Positions 1-8,343 of a stretch of 36,133 bases of DNA are shown in pieces (positions within the stretch are counted from its first letter, which is position 1; each line of letters begins with the position of its first letter). Below the pieces are notes generated by a model that did no database searches, was not told the DNA's origin, and was given only the letters and a program-made list of their open reading frames with translations. Source of the stretch: an uncultured Clostridia bacterium (lineage in GTDB: Bacteria > Bacillota > Clostridia > Christensenellales > Aristaeellaceae). The stretch lies in contig CAMNHF010000013.1 in NCBI GenBank assembly GCA_946538975.1, positions 1 through 36,133 on the forward strand, read 5' to 3'. Position numbers and translations under genes: made by a program.

Positions 1-673
1 TCTCGGGATGCTCGAAGATGGAGGACACGTTCATGGCGTCGTAGATGATGTTGCTGTCGGCGATAAAGCCCGCCTTCAGGATCTCGGCCATGCCGTCCAG
101 CAGCAGGGGCCGGCCCAGGGTGGTCATCACCGCCGGGTCAAAGAGCACCAGGTTCGGCTGCCAGAAGGCGCCGGCCAGGTTCTTGCCCGCGGGCAGGTTC
201 ACTCCGGTCTTGCCTCCCACGGAGGAGTCCACCGCCGCCAGAAGGGTGGTGGGGATCTGGACGAAGTCGATGCCCCTGAGATAGATGGCTGCCGCAAAAC
301 CGGTCACATCACCGGTGATGCCGCCGCCCAGGGCCACCAGCAGGTCCGTCCTGGAGAAGCGGTTCTCCGTCAGATGATCCAGCAGCTGCGCCACGGTCTC
401 CATGGTCTTGTGGGCCTCGCCCCCCGGAAAAACGAAGCTGGTGGTTTCGACTCCCGCGCTGCGAAGAGACGTATGCTATGCCTGGCCGGGTCCTCCGTAC
501 AGAGCCCCCACGGTCTCATCGGTCACCACGCAGACCCTGCGGCAGCGGAGCATTCCTGCCGTGCCGCGCCGCTGTTCCAGTTCGTTTCGGATCAGCCGGC
601 CGGCTTCAGACAGGACGCCGGCCTTGAGAATGACGTCATATGGTTTCGATGCGTTAACGTGAATTGTTTCCAA
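1..673 (-). CDS. aroB: 3-dehydroquinate synthase, 3' end outside window; TTG start; interrupted by an in-frame TAG at 476-478
   Basis: Minus-strand translation METIHVNASKPYDVILKAGVLSEAG...VCVVTDETVGALYGGPGQA*HTSLRSAGVETTSFVFPGGEAHKTMETVAQLL...LVALGGGITGDVTGFAAAIYLRGIDFVQIPTTLLAAVDSSVGGKTGVNLPAGKNL, with typical AroB motifs in one frame on both sides of the TAG. Confidence 0.85.
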
Positions 674-913
674 AAGAGGTTCCTCTCGTTCCTGCGGAAG
701 CCTGCGATGGTGTTGCCGCAGTTGCCTGCGGCCGTGTTTTCGCAGCTGTCCGCGATGAATTTCAGTTTATTTTATCACAGATGAAAAACCGGCGAAATAC
801 GCAGGCCGCATTTCGCCGGAAGATTTCTGATATACCGGACAGGGGTCTGCCCGCCGGGTTCGCCCAGGCGGTCTGCCCTGCCGGAACCTGCTTGTTTGGC
901 CGGTCCGGCGGAT

Positions 914-1195
914 CTACCAGAAGAAGTTGTTGAACAGGTCGCTCCAGCTCTCGATGTCCTGCTGTCCGCTGCCGGGGTTCAGGCCGCTCTGCGGCTGATC
1001 CTGTCCATTGCCCGGCGCGTTTCCATCTGCTCCGTTCTGTCCGTTCGGAACGCCGTTCTGATTCTGGTTGTTCTGGCCCTGGCCATTCTGATCCTGACCA
1101 TTCTGACCGCGTGACAGGGGACTTCCTTCAGTCCTTCGCGCCGGCGAGGGCTTCCACTTCCGCTCGCCGTTCAAAGAGGGTACATCCGCCCACAT
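914..1195 (-). CDS. Possible Q/N/G-rich peptide or frameshifted tail (QNGQDQNGQGQNNQNQNG...DIESWSDLFNNFFW), overlapping the 3' end of the radical SAM gene in another frame
   Basis: Low-complexity QNG repeats with a non-random end; the start codon is uncertain and the 5' part overlaps the radical SAM CDS. Confidence 0.3.
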   Translation of the reverse strand: MWADVPSLNGERKWKPSPARRTEGSPLSRGQNGQDQNGQGQNNQNQNGVPNGQNGADGNAPGNGQDQPQSGLNPGSGQQDIESWSDLFNNFFW

Positions 1196-2225
1196 GCTCC
1201 TCCATCAAGAGACCGCCCTCCCGGATCCGCTCAAACAATCCGGATTCCATCGCGGCTCTGAGGGAGGCGTCCTTGACGTTGACGTCGGAATAGGGGGAGA
1301 AGGGGCAGGGCTCCGCGCCGCCGTGGGAATTGATGTGGAAGAAGCCCCGGCCCGCCGCCACGCAGCCGCCCGAGCGCTTCTCATCCCCCGGGAAGGCGAT
1401 GAACACCATCTCCGGCACCTGCTCGCGCAGCTCCGCGATCCGCTGCCGCATCACGGCCCACTCCGCGTCGCCGGGCGCCAGGTACCGCGCCTCCTCCGTC
1501 ACCGGGACGAACTCCACATAGATCACCGCCCGGCAGCCCATCTCCAGCAGGCTGTCGATAAAAGCGCGGCTGTGCACCTCCTGCAGGTTCTCCGTGGTCA
1601 CGGTCACCGACGCGCCGAAGATCAGCCCGCGCTCCCGAATCTCCCGCATGGCCGCCGTCACGGTCTGATAGACGCCCGCGCCGCGCCGCGCGTCGGTCTC
1701 CGCCTCGCCGCCCTCGATGCTGATCACCGGCAGCAGGTTGCGGTTCCGGTCGAACAGCCTCAGGTACTCCTCCCCGATGTAGCAGCCGTTGGTGAAGATC
1801 GGGAAGAGGATATTGCGGTGCCGGGCCGCCGCGGTGATCACGTCCCGGCGCAGCAGCGGCTCCCCGCCGGCCAGCAGGATGAAGCTGACGCCCATCTCCT
1901 CCGCCTCGCCGAAGATCCGCTCCCACTCCTCCCCGCTCAGCTGGGCCGCCGGCGCCTCGTCGCTGCAGGCGTGATTGCTGCGGGAATAGCAGCCGGCGCA
2001 GTGCAGATTGCAGGCCGAGGTGATGCTGGCGATCAGGAAGGCCGGAATGTGCTCGCCCGCCGCCTCCGCGCGCAGCCGCTTTTCCGAGGCAGCCTTCGCC
2101 GCGCGGGCGAACTGCGTCATGAACACCGATTCCCGCGGGTTGGTCAGCGTGGCCCGCAAGGCGCTCCTGACCACCTTCGCCACCCCGTTGGACATATAGG
2201 TCTGAAAATCGAAAGTCTCCTGCAT
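1128..2225 (-). CDS. Radical SAM protein
   Basis: ITSACNLHCAGCYSR (CxxxCxxC), LLAGGEPLLR, C-terminal cysteine region (SGGCVAAGRGFFHINSHGGAEPCPFSPYSDVN). AGGAGG RBS and a sigma-A type promoter upstream. Confidence 0.85.
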   Translation of the reverse strand: MQETFDFQTYMSNGVAKVVRSALRATLTNPRESVFMTQFARAAKAASEKRLRAEAAGEHIPAFLIASITSACNLHCAGCYSRSNHACSDEAPAAQLSGEEWERIFGEAEEMGVSFILLAGGEPLLRRDVITAAARHRNILFPIFTNGCYIGEEYLRLFDRNRNLLPVISIEGGEAETDARRGAGVYQTVTAAMREIRERGLIFGASVTVTTENLQEVHSRAFIDSLLEMGCRAVIYVEFVPVTEEARYLAPGDAEWAVMRQRIAELREQVPEMVFIAFPGDEKRSGGCVAAGRGFFHINSHGGAEPCPFSPYSDVNVKDASLRAAMESGLFERIREGGLLMEEHVGGCTLFERRAEVEALAGAKD

Positions 2226-2254
2226 CCGCCGCTACCTCCTGCGATTCTGTAAGC

Positions 2255-2283
2255 ATTATACAGAACCGCCGTGCCAGTGTCAA
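2255..2283 (-). promoter_or_regulatory. Sigma-A type promoter for the radical SAM gene (TTGACA-17-TATAAT)
   Basis: Reverse complement reads TTGACA CTGGCACGGCGGTTCTG TATAAT. Confidence 0.8.
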
Positions 2284-2343
2284 TATGATTTTCATAGTAT
2301 TGGGAGAAATCCCGCGGCGGCGGCCTCCGGAGCTGTGGAACGC

Positions 2344-2373
2344 TTGACAAATCGCGGGCTTTATCCTATTCTG
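2344..2373 (+). promoter_or_regulatory. Probable promoter for the UDG gene (TTGACA-18-TATTCT)
   Basis: Hexamers with appropriate spacing upstream of 2468. Confidence 0.5.
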
Positions 2374-2467
2374 AAGCCAGTCGGCGCCGATGGGATTTTC
2401 CCCCTCGCGCGCTTATCACGAAAGGGCCTGGGAAAGGCCCGCGGTACATCCGTCAGGAGCATGAGTC

Positions 2468-3070
2468 ATGACAGAAGCATGGGCAGCATTTGAAGCGCGT
2501 CTGGCCGCGATGGCGGAGGACGAGACCGTCTGCGGAAGGCGGATTGTGCCGGGTGAGGGCTGCCGGCTGCAGCCGCCGGTCTGCCTGATCGGCGAGGCCC
2601 CCGGCGGGCAGGAGGAGGCGCAGGGCCGGCCCTTTGTGGGCAAGGCGGGGCAGAATCTGAACGAGTTTCTCGACGCGGTCGGGCTGCGGCGGGAGGACAT
2701 CTGGATCACGAACGTGGTGAAGGTGCGCCCCAGCCGCGTCAGCCCCAAGGGCACCATCTCCAACCGTCCGCCGAACCGCATGGAGCTGAAGCTCTTCCTG
2801 CCCCTGCTGCACGAAGAGCTGGCGCTGGTGCGGCCCCGGCTGGCGGTGACCCTGGGCAACACCGCCCTGCAGGCCCTGCTGGGGCCGGAAGCCCTGATCG
2901 GCGCGTGCCACGGCCGCCTGACCCGCTGCAGCCTGCTGGACGGGCCGGAGCTGCCGCTCTTCCCCCTCTATCACCCGGCTTCCATTATCTACAATCCCGC
3001 GCTGAAGGCCGTCTACGCCGCCGATCTCGGGCTGCTGCGGGAGGCGCTGGACCGGCTGGAGAAGGTATAA
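2468..3070 (+). CDS. Family-4-like uracil-DNA glycosylase superfamily protein, apparently without the Fe-S cysteines
   Basis: VPGEGCRLQPPVCLIGEAPGGQEEAQGRPFVGKAGQNLNEFLDAVGL...ITNVVKVRPSR...NRPPNRMELKLFLPLL...LTLGNTALQALLG...LYHPASIIYNP. Confidence 0.8.
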   Translation: MTEAWAAFEARLAAMAEDETVCGRRIVPGEGCRLQPPVCLIGEAPGGQEEAQGRPFVGKAGQNLNEFLDAVGLRREDIWITNVVKVRPSRVSPKGTISNRPPNRMELKLFLPLLHEELALVRPRLAVTLGNTALQALLGPEALIGACHGRLTRCSLLDGPELPLFPLYHPASIIYNPALKAVYAADLGLLREALDRLEKV

Positions 3071-3094
3071 AGGGTGCGTTAGATTGACAGATTT

Positions 3095-3182
3095 CTGGGG
3101 GGAAGGAAACCCTTTTCGGGGCCGAAAAGGGCTTTCCTTCCCCCCAGACCCCCTATTCTTCCGAAAAGGCCTTTCTTTGGGG
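3095..3182 (+). repeat. Dispersed intergenic structured element, copy A
   Basis: CTGGGGGGAAGGAAACCCTTTTCGG/GG/CCGAAAAGGGcTTTCCTTCCCCCCAG (25-bp stem, one bulge), then ACCCCCTATTCTTCCGAAAAGGCCTTTCTTTGGGG; related copies at B-F. Confidence 0.9.
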
Positions 3183-3254
3183 AGAGTAGAGATTCATTTA
3201 TGGGACGCAGACGCCTGGGGCACGCGGCATTAGGATGCAGAAACGCATTTCTGC

Positions 3255-3283
3255 TTGTCTTTCACACGCAAATCTGTTATGAT
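3255..3283 (+). promoter_or_regulatory. Promoter for the M16 peptidase gene (TTGTCT-17-TATGAT)
   Basis: Hexamers with 17-bp spacing upstream of the GGAGG RBS and ATG at 3330. Confidence 0.6.
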
Positions 3284-3329
3284 GCATCTTGCGGTGAAAG
3301 AAACAAAACCTGTGCAAAACGGAGGAAAC

Positions 3330-4595
3330 ATGCAGGAAAGAATCATGCTGAAAAACGGCGTCCGCCTCGTCTGCGAGCAGATGCCCTCGGTGCGGACGGT
3401 CTGCGTGGGCGTGTGGATGCACGTCGGCGCGATGATGGAGACGCCGGCGGAATACGGCCTCAGCCATCTGATGGAGCACATGGCCTTCAAGGGCACGGCC
3501 CGGCGCACCAGCCAGCAGCTGGCCCGGGAGATGGACGCGATGGGCGGGCAGATCAACGCCTTCACCTCCTTTGACGCCACTTGCTTCTATGGCCGGGTGA
3601 TCGACGAGGATCTGGAGAAGATTCTGGACATGCTCTCGGACATCACCCTGCGGCCCGCCATCCTGGCCGAGGAGCTGGACAAGGAGCGGGGCGTGGTGCT
3701 GGAGGAGATCACCGCCGAGGAGGACGACCCGGAGAGCAAGGTGGGCGACATCCTGCACAACCGGATCTACGCCGGCACGCCCATGGGCCACAGCATCCTG
3801 GGCACGGCTGAGCAGGTCTCCGCCTACACGAGGGACGACCTGCTGCGCTACCACGCCGCCCACTACGGCCCGCGCAGCTGCGTGCTCTCCGTCAGCGGAC
3901 ACTTTGACCGGGAGCGGCTGATCGAGCTGGCGGAGAAGACCTTCGGCGACTGGCCCCACGACAATCCCCCGGCCGCGGTCGAATCCTTCACGATGGCCGA
4001 CGGCTGCCGCGTCTGGGCCGAGAAGGACATCGAGCAGCTCCAGCTGGAGATGTGCTGGCCGGTTTTCCCCCAGGGCGATCGGCGCAATTACGCCGTCCGC
4101 GTGATGAACAATGTCTTCGGCGGCTCGCTGTCCTCGCGGCTGTGGCAGCAGATTCGGGAGAAGCTGGGCATGGCCTACACCATCGCCAGCGCCGCCAGTG
4201 TCTATGAGCGCTGCGGCGCCCTGCGGGTCTACGCCGGCGTGTCGCCGAAGAACGGCAGCCGCGTCATCGATGAGATTCTCCGCCTGTCGGAGGAGCTGCG
4301 CACCGGCGGCGTCACCCGGCAGGAGTTCGACGAGACCCGCCATTCCATGCGCGTCAACTTCCTGATGAGCCTGGAATCCTCCTCCGCCCGCATGATGTCC
4401 ATGGGCGCCAACGAGACGGCCCTGGGCCAGCTGATCTCCCCCGAGGAGCGGCTGCGGCGGATGGACGCGGTCACCTTCGACGAGGTGAACCGCATGGCCG
4501 CCGAAATCTTCGCCCACGCGCCGTCCGTCAGCGCGGTGGGCCGGGGCGTCAGCTTCGATGACAGCGGCGCGCTGCGCATCCGCCAGGACGCCTGA
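3330..4595 (+). CDS. M16 (pitrilysin-type) zinc metallopeptidase
   Basis: HLMEHMAFKGT (HxxEH) and LDKERGVVLEEI; start set to ATG 3330 preceded by GGAGG rather than the ORF-track start at 3255. Confidence 0.9.
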   Translation: MQERIMLKNGVRLVCEQMPSVRTVCVGVWMHVGAMMETPAEYGLSHLMEHMAFKGTARRTSQQLAREMDAMGGQINAFTSFDATCFYGRVIDEDLEKILDMLSDITLRPAILAEELDKERGVVLEEITAEEDDPESKVGDILHNRIYAGTPMGHSILGTAEQVSAYTRDDLLRYHAAHYGPRSCVLSVSGHFDRERLIELAEKTFGDWPHDNPPAAVESFTMADGCRVWAEKDIEQLQLEMCWPVFPQGDRRNYAVRVMNNVFGGSLSSRLWQQIREKLGMAYTIASAASVYERCGALRVYAGVSPKNGSRVIDEILRLSEELRTGGVTRQEFDETRHSMRVNFLMSLESSSARMMSMGANETALGQLISPEERLRRMDAVTFDEVNRMAAEIFAHAPSVSAVGRGVSFDDSGALRIRQDA

Positions 4596-4628
4596 TCCGT
4601 ACGTAATCCGCATTGGTTCAAAGGAGGC

Positions 4629-6572
4629 ATGACCGTGGAACCATTGATCGCCAAGTGGCACCGGGAGCTGGAGCTGTTCAGCATGATCAAGCCCCTGCTG
4701 ATCCTCGAGGGCAGCGTGCTGGACAAGTACCGCTACCCCAGCGAGGGCTCGCTGCGGGAGGATGAGCTGACCTCCCTCTCGCGCTACCTGATGGCCTATT
4801 TCCAGGACAACGGCTGGGAGGACATCGTCTTCTACTCCAACCTGATGGGCTTCATGAACCCCTACAATCCCGACATGCTGGCAGACTGGGCGGCCATCGC
4901 CGGCGCGCGGGCCAGGGACGGCGTCATCCCCGCCGAGTTCAAGGGCAACACGGCCGACACCGCCCCCAACACGATCCAGCGCGCCATGCTGCAGAACAAG
5001 CGCTCCACCGTCACCATCATGGAGCTGGCCAGCCACTACATCACCACGCCAGACCGCATGGATCAGCAGGACGTGAACAGCTTCAACCTGCTCCAGCAGG
5101 CCGCCCTGTCCGCCGGCATCGTGCGCACGCCCCAGGGCAAGCGGCAGAATCTGCTGGTGCTGCTGGTGAACAAGGTCAACGATCTCCCCGCCTGGTTCTA
5201 TCTGGACAACCCGGTCTGCAAGATCATCACGCTGGAGGCCCCGGACCGCGAGGAGCGCAAGCGGCTGATCGTGAACGCCTTCGCCAGCTTCTTCGACAGC
5301 ACCGTCTACCGGCAGGACTGGCCCTACTACGCCGCCCATCCCCAGGAGCTGACGAAGCTGCAGGAGAAGTTCCTCGGCCTGACCGAGGGCCTGACCTTCA
5401 CCGAGATGGACGAGATGCGCCGCCTGTGCCGCCGGGAGCGCACCCGCATCCGCGACCTGGCCACCATCGTCGATCTGTACAAATACGGCATCAAGGAGAA
5501 CCCCTGGACCTCCCTGTCCATGGAGAGTCTGAAGCACGCCAAGCAGGATTTTGAGGCGCGCATCAAGGGTCAGGATTCCGCGCTGGAGCGCACGCTGGAC
5601 GTGATCAAGCGCGCCGTCACCGGCATGAACGGCCTGTCCTCCTCCTCCACCGCCAAGCCCAAGGGCGTGCTGTTCTACGCCGGCCCCACCGGCGTGGGCA
5701 AGACCGAGACCGCCAAGGCCCTGGCCGAGAAGCTCTTCGGCGACGAATCCCTGTGCATCCGCTTCGACATGTCGGAATACGGCCAGAGCCATTCCGACCA
5801 GAAGCTGATGGGCGCGCCTCCCGGATACGTCGGCTACGAGGCCGGCGGCCAGCTGACCAACGCGGTGCGGAAGAACCCCTTCTGCATCCTCCTCTTCGAC
5901 GAGATCGAGAAGGCCCACGCCACCATCATGGACAAGTTCCTCCAGATTCTGGAGGACGGCCGCATGACCGACGGCCAGGGCAACACGGTCTATTTCTCCG
6001 AGACCATCATCATCTTCACCAGCAACCTGGGCATCTATGTCAAGGACGCCCTGGGCCGCCGCGAGCCCAACGTCACGATGGACATGCCCTATGAAGAGGT
6101 GGAGAAGCGCATCCGCGCCGGCATCGAGGACTTCTTCAAGCTGGAGCTGGGCCGTCCGGAGCTGCTCAACCGCATCGGTGAGAACATCGTCGTGTTCGAC
6201 TACATCCGCCGCGAGGCCGGCGAGGCCATCCTCTCCGCGCAGGTCAAGAAGATTGTCCGCCGCCTGGAGGAGCAGAAGCAGATTCGCCTGCACATCACCG
6301 ACACCGCCTACGCGGGCCTGCTGGACGCCGCCTGCGCGGATCTGTCCAACGGCGGCCGCGGCATCGGCAATCAGGTGGAGGCCCTGCTGATCAACCCGCT
6401 GTCCCGCTGGCTGTTCGACAATGAGGTGCTGGAGAACGCGGACGTAACCATCGAGGCCTTCCTGACCGCGCAGAAGCCGGCGCAGATCATCGCCCACACC
6501 GGCCTGCCCGAGGAAAAAAAGCCCGAGGAAGCCGAACCCGCTCAGGAGAAAAAGGAGGGGGAAGACGCATGA
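4629..6572 (+). CDS. Clp/Hsp100-like AAA+ ATPase with an active C-terminal AAA module and an apparently degenerate N-terminal AAA-like region
   Basis: GPTGVGKTETAKALAEKLF (Walker A), FDMSEYGQSHSDQKLMGAPPGYVGYEAGGQLTNAVRKNPFCILLFDEIEKAH, LQILEDGRMTDGQG, IIFTSNLG, ELLNRIGENIVVFDYI. The N-terminal third has no GxxGxGKT. Confidence 0.85.
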   Translation: MTVEPLIAKWHRELELFSMIKPLLILEGSVLDKYRYPSEGSLREDELTSLSRYLMAYFQDNGWEDIVFYSNLMGFMNPYNPDMLADWAAIAGARARDGVIPAEFKGNTADTAPNTIQRAMLQNKRSTVTIMELASHYITTPDRMDQQDVNSFNLLQQAALSAGIVRTPQGKRQNLLVLLVNKVNDLPAWFYLDNPVCKIITLEAPDREERKRLIVNAFASFFDSTVYRQDWPYYAAHPQELTKLQEKFLGLTEGLTFTEMDEMRRLCRRERTRIRDLATIVDLYKYGIKENPWTSLSMESLKHAKQDFEARIKGQDSALERTLDVIKRAVTGMNGLSSSSTAKPKGVLFYAGPTGVGKTETAKALAEKLFGDESLCIRFDMSEYGQSHSDQKLMGAPPGYVGYEAGGQLTNAVRKNPFCILLFDEIEKAHATIMDKFLQILEDGRMTDGQGNTVYFSETIIIFTSNLGIYVKDALGRREPNVTMDMPYEEVEKRIRAGIEDFFKLELGRPELLNRIGENIVVFDYIRREAGEAILSAQVKKIVRRLEEQKQIRLHITDTAYAGLLDAACADLSNGGRGIGNQVEALLINPLSRWLFDNEVLENADVTIEAFLTAQKPAQIIAHTGLPEEKKPEEAEPAQEKKEGEDA

Positions 6573-7306
6573 CCAACGATGAGATTCGTCCCGAGGACGG
6601 GCAGGAGACGCCCGATCATTCCACCAACATGCTCAACGGTCTCTTTGGCATCGTGAACGATCTCTGGGGCGAAAGCCAGACCGACGAGGAGGACCTGACC
6701 CCGCCTGCCGCCGTCCCCGCGTCTGCTCCGGCAGCAAAGCCGGCCGAGGCGAAAAAACCCCAGGAAGCCGAAAAGCCCGCCGAGGAAGAAGGCCCCAGGG
6801 CGCCCTCCTTCGCGGAATTCTGCCGCGGCGCCGACGAGACCGTCGAGTGGACGGAGGTGCTCACCGGCGAGCGGGATCCCTACTTCCCGCCGGAGCTGCA
6901 GCTCTTCTTCGCGGAGAAGGCGGAGCAGGTGCTCTCCGGCAATCTCAAGGCCTACGCGGATGTGCTCAACCGCGTGCAGCCCCTTGCGGATCTGCAGCCC
7001 TACACGCAGACCTGCCGCATCATCATCCACACGCCGGACCGCATCACCGTCCGCTTCACGCCGGTGCAGGACGTCGACCGCTTCACGCCGGAGATTCGCC
7101 GCGGCTATCTGGCCGGGGTCTCCCTGCGCTGCGCCCGGGACATCTTCGCCCTGCTGCCGGTGGAGCAAGTCACGATCGCCGGGGAGAAGGACGGCAAGAC
7201 CCTCGTGAACGTCACCTTCCCCCGCGACGCCCTGCACAAGGTGCACTTCACCTACTCCGATCCCGTCCGCCTGGTCACCGCCAGCGGCGGCGTCATCGCG
7301 GAATGA
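6569..7306 (+). CDS. Uncharacterised protein: acidic/Ala-Pro-rich N-terminal region plus conserved-looking C-terminal domain; probable partner of the AAA+ ATPase
   Basis: ATGA overlap with the AAA+ gene; composition split between a low-complexity N-terminus and a globular C-terminus (LRCARDIFALLPVEQVTIAGEKDGKTLVNVTFPRDALHKV). Confidence 0.75.
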   Translation: MTNDEIRPEDGQETPDHSTNMLNGLFGIVNDLWGESQTDEEDLTPPAAVPASAPAAKPAEAKKPQEAEKPAEEEGPRAPSFAEFCRGADETVEWTEVLTGERDPYFPPELQLFFAEKAEQVLSGNLKAYADVLNRVQPLADLQPYTQTCRIIIHTPDRITVRFTPVQDVDRFTPEIRRGYLAGVSLRCARDIFALLPVEQVTIAGEKDGKTLVNVTFPRDALHKVHFTYSDPVRLVTASGGVIAE

Positions 7307-7932
7307 CCATGCACAAGCCCGTTGTATTCTTTGATTGGGACGGCACCCTGGCCGACAGCATGGAGCTGTGCGTCCGCGAGATCCAGACAGCCCTCCGGGA
7401 GATGGGCCACAGCCCGATCCCGGAGGCTGTGATCCGCCGGTGCAACGGCCCCACCTACGCGCAGTCCGTCGGAATTCTCGGCCTCACGCCGGAGGAGGGG
7501 CCGCTTTTTCTGCGCCTGCGCGTCGAGGCAGAGCTGCGCCTCGTGCCCACCGTGCAGAAGCTCTTCCCCGGCGTGCCCGAAATGCTGCGCGACCTGCGGC
7601 AGGACTATGATCTGGCCATCGTCAGCAACGGCCTGCCGGAGTACCTCGCGCTGTCCCTGCGCCTGACCGGCCTGGCGGACTGCTTTGTGCGCGCCCAGGC
7701 CCAGATTCCGGGCAAGACCAAGCCGGAAGCACTGCGCGGTCTGCTCGCGGAGCTGCAGCCGCCCCGGGCCGTCATGATCGGCGACGTGGAGGCCGGCGTG
7801 CAGAACCAGCTGCCGGTCATCGCCGCCTGCTACGGCTACGGCAGCGCGCCGGAATGGAAGGACGCCGCCGCCCTCGCCGGCAGCGCGGCCGAGGTTCCCG
7901 CCCTCGTCCGCAGGCTCACAAACGGTGGATAA
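7303..7932 (+). CDS. HAD-superfamily hydrolase
   Basis: VVFFDWDGTLADS, LAIVSNGLPEYL, GKTKPEAL, VMIGDVEAGVQ; ATGA overlap with the upstream gene. Confidence 0.85.
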   Translation: MTMHKPVVFFDWDGTLADSMELCVREIQTALREMGHSPIPEAVIRRCNGPTYAQSVGILGLTPEEGPLFLRLRVEAELRLVPTVQKLFPGVPEMLRDLRQDYDLAIVSNGLPEYLALSLRLTGLADCFVRAQAQIPGKTKPEALRGLLAELQPPRAVMIGDVEAGVQNQLPVIAACYGYGSAPEWKDAAALAGSAAEVPALVRRLTNGG

Positions 7933-8278
7933 CGCGGTGGATTCCGTTTTTTTCCTGCCCGCGGAAGCCCCGCAGGCGCCGGATTCAGCGGTTATCCACA
8001 GTTTCATGTCCACAATCTGTGGATAATGTGGATAACTCCCCCTGCGGCGGGGAAATTCTACTATTATATAGGGCGCCATGCCGTCCCGGGCTGAAAAATT
8101 TCCCGTATAAATTCCGGGCAGCCCGGCAGGAATGCGGCAGGCCGTGAAGAATTAGAACAATGAGGAATCCCGCCTTTCTGTGGATTTCTTCCGGAAGTTT
8201 GCCACAGCTCTTCCACAGGGCTGCGGGCCGCAAAAGCCGGCAGGCACGGGATTTGCGGACTTGTCCACATCTTCCACA
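7924..8278. promoter_or_regulatory. DnaA-box cluster / oriC-like region upstream of dnaN
   Basis: TTATCCACA (7992-8000), TGTGGATAA (8018-8026), TGTGGATAA (8027-8035), near matches GGTGGATAA (7924-7932), TTGTCCACA (8261-8269), TGTGGATTT (8179-8187), and an AT-rich tract TTCTACTATTATATA near 8055-8070. Confidence 0.7.
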
Positions 8279-8343
8279 GGCCCTACTACTGCTGCTATAG
8301 ACTGAATAAGATAAAGATACCCCAGCGATTCGGAGGAATTTTC

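Noticed and set aside
476-478. Genetic-code reassignment of TAG as the leading explanation for aroB
   Set aside because: No other conserved gene in the window contains an in-frame TAG, so a single nonsense mutation or sequencing/assembly error is simpler.
3198-6497. 1099-aa minus-strand ORF
   Set aside because: Antisense to the well-supported M16 peptidase and AAA+ genes; Gly/Ala/Val/Leu/His/Asp-rich mirror ORF typical of GC-rich coding DNA.
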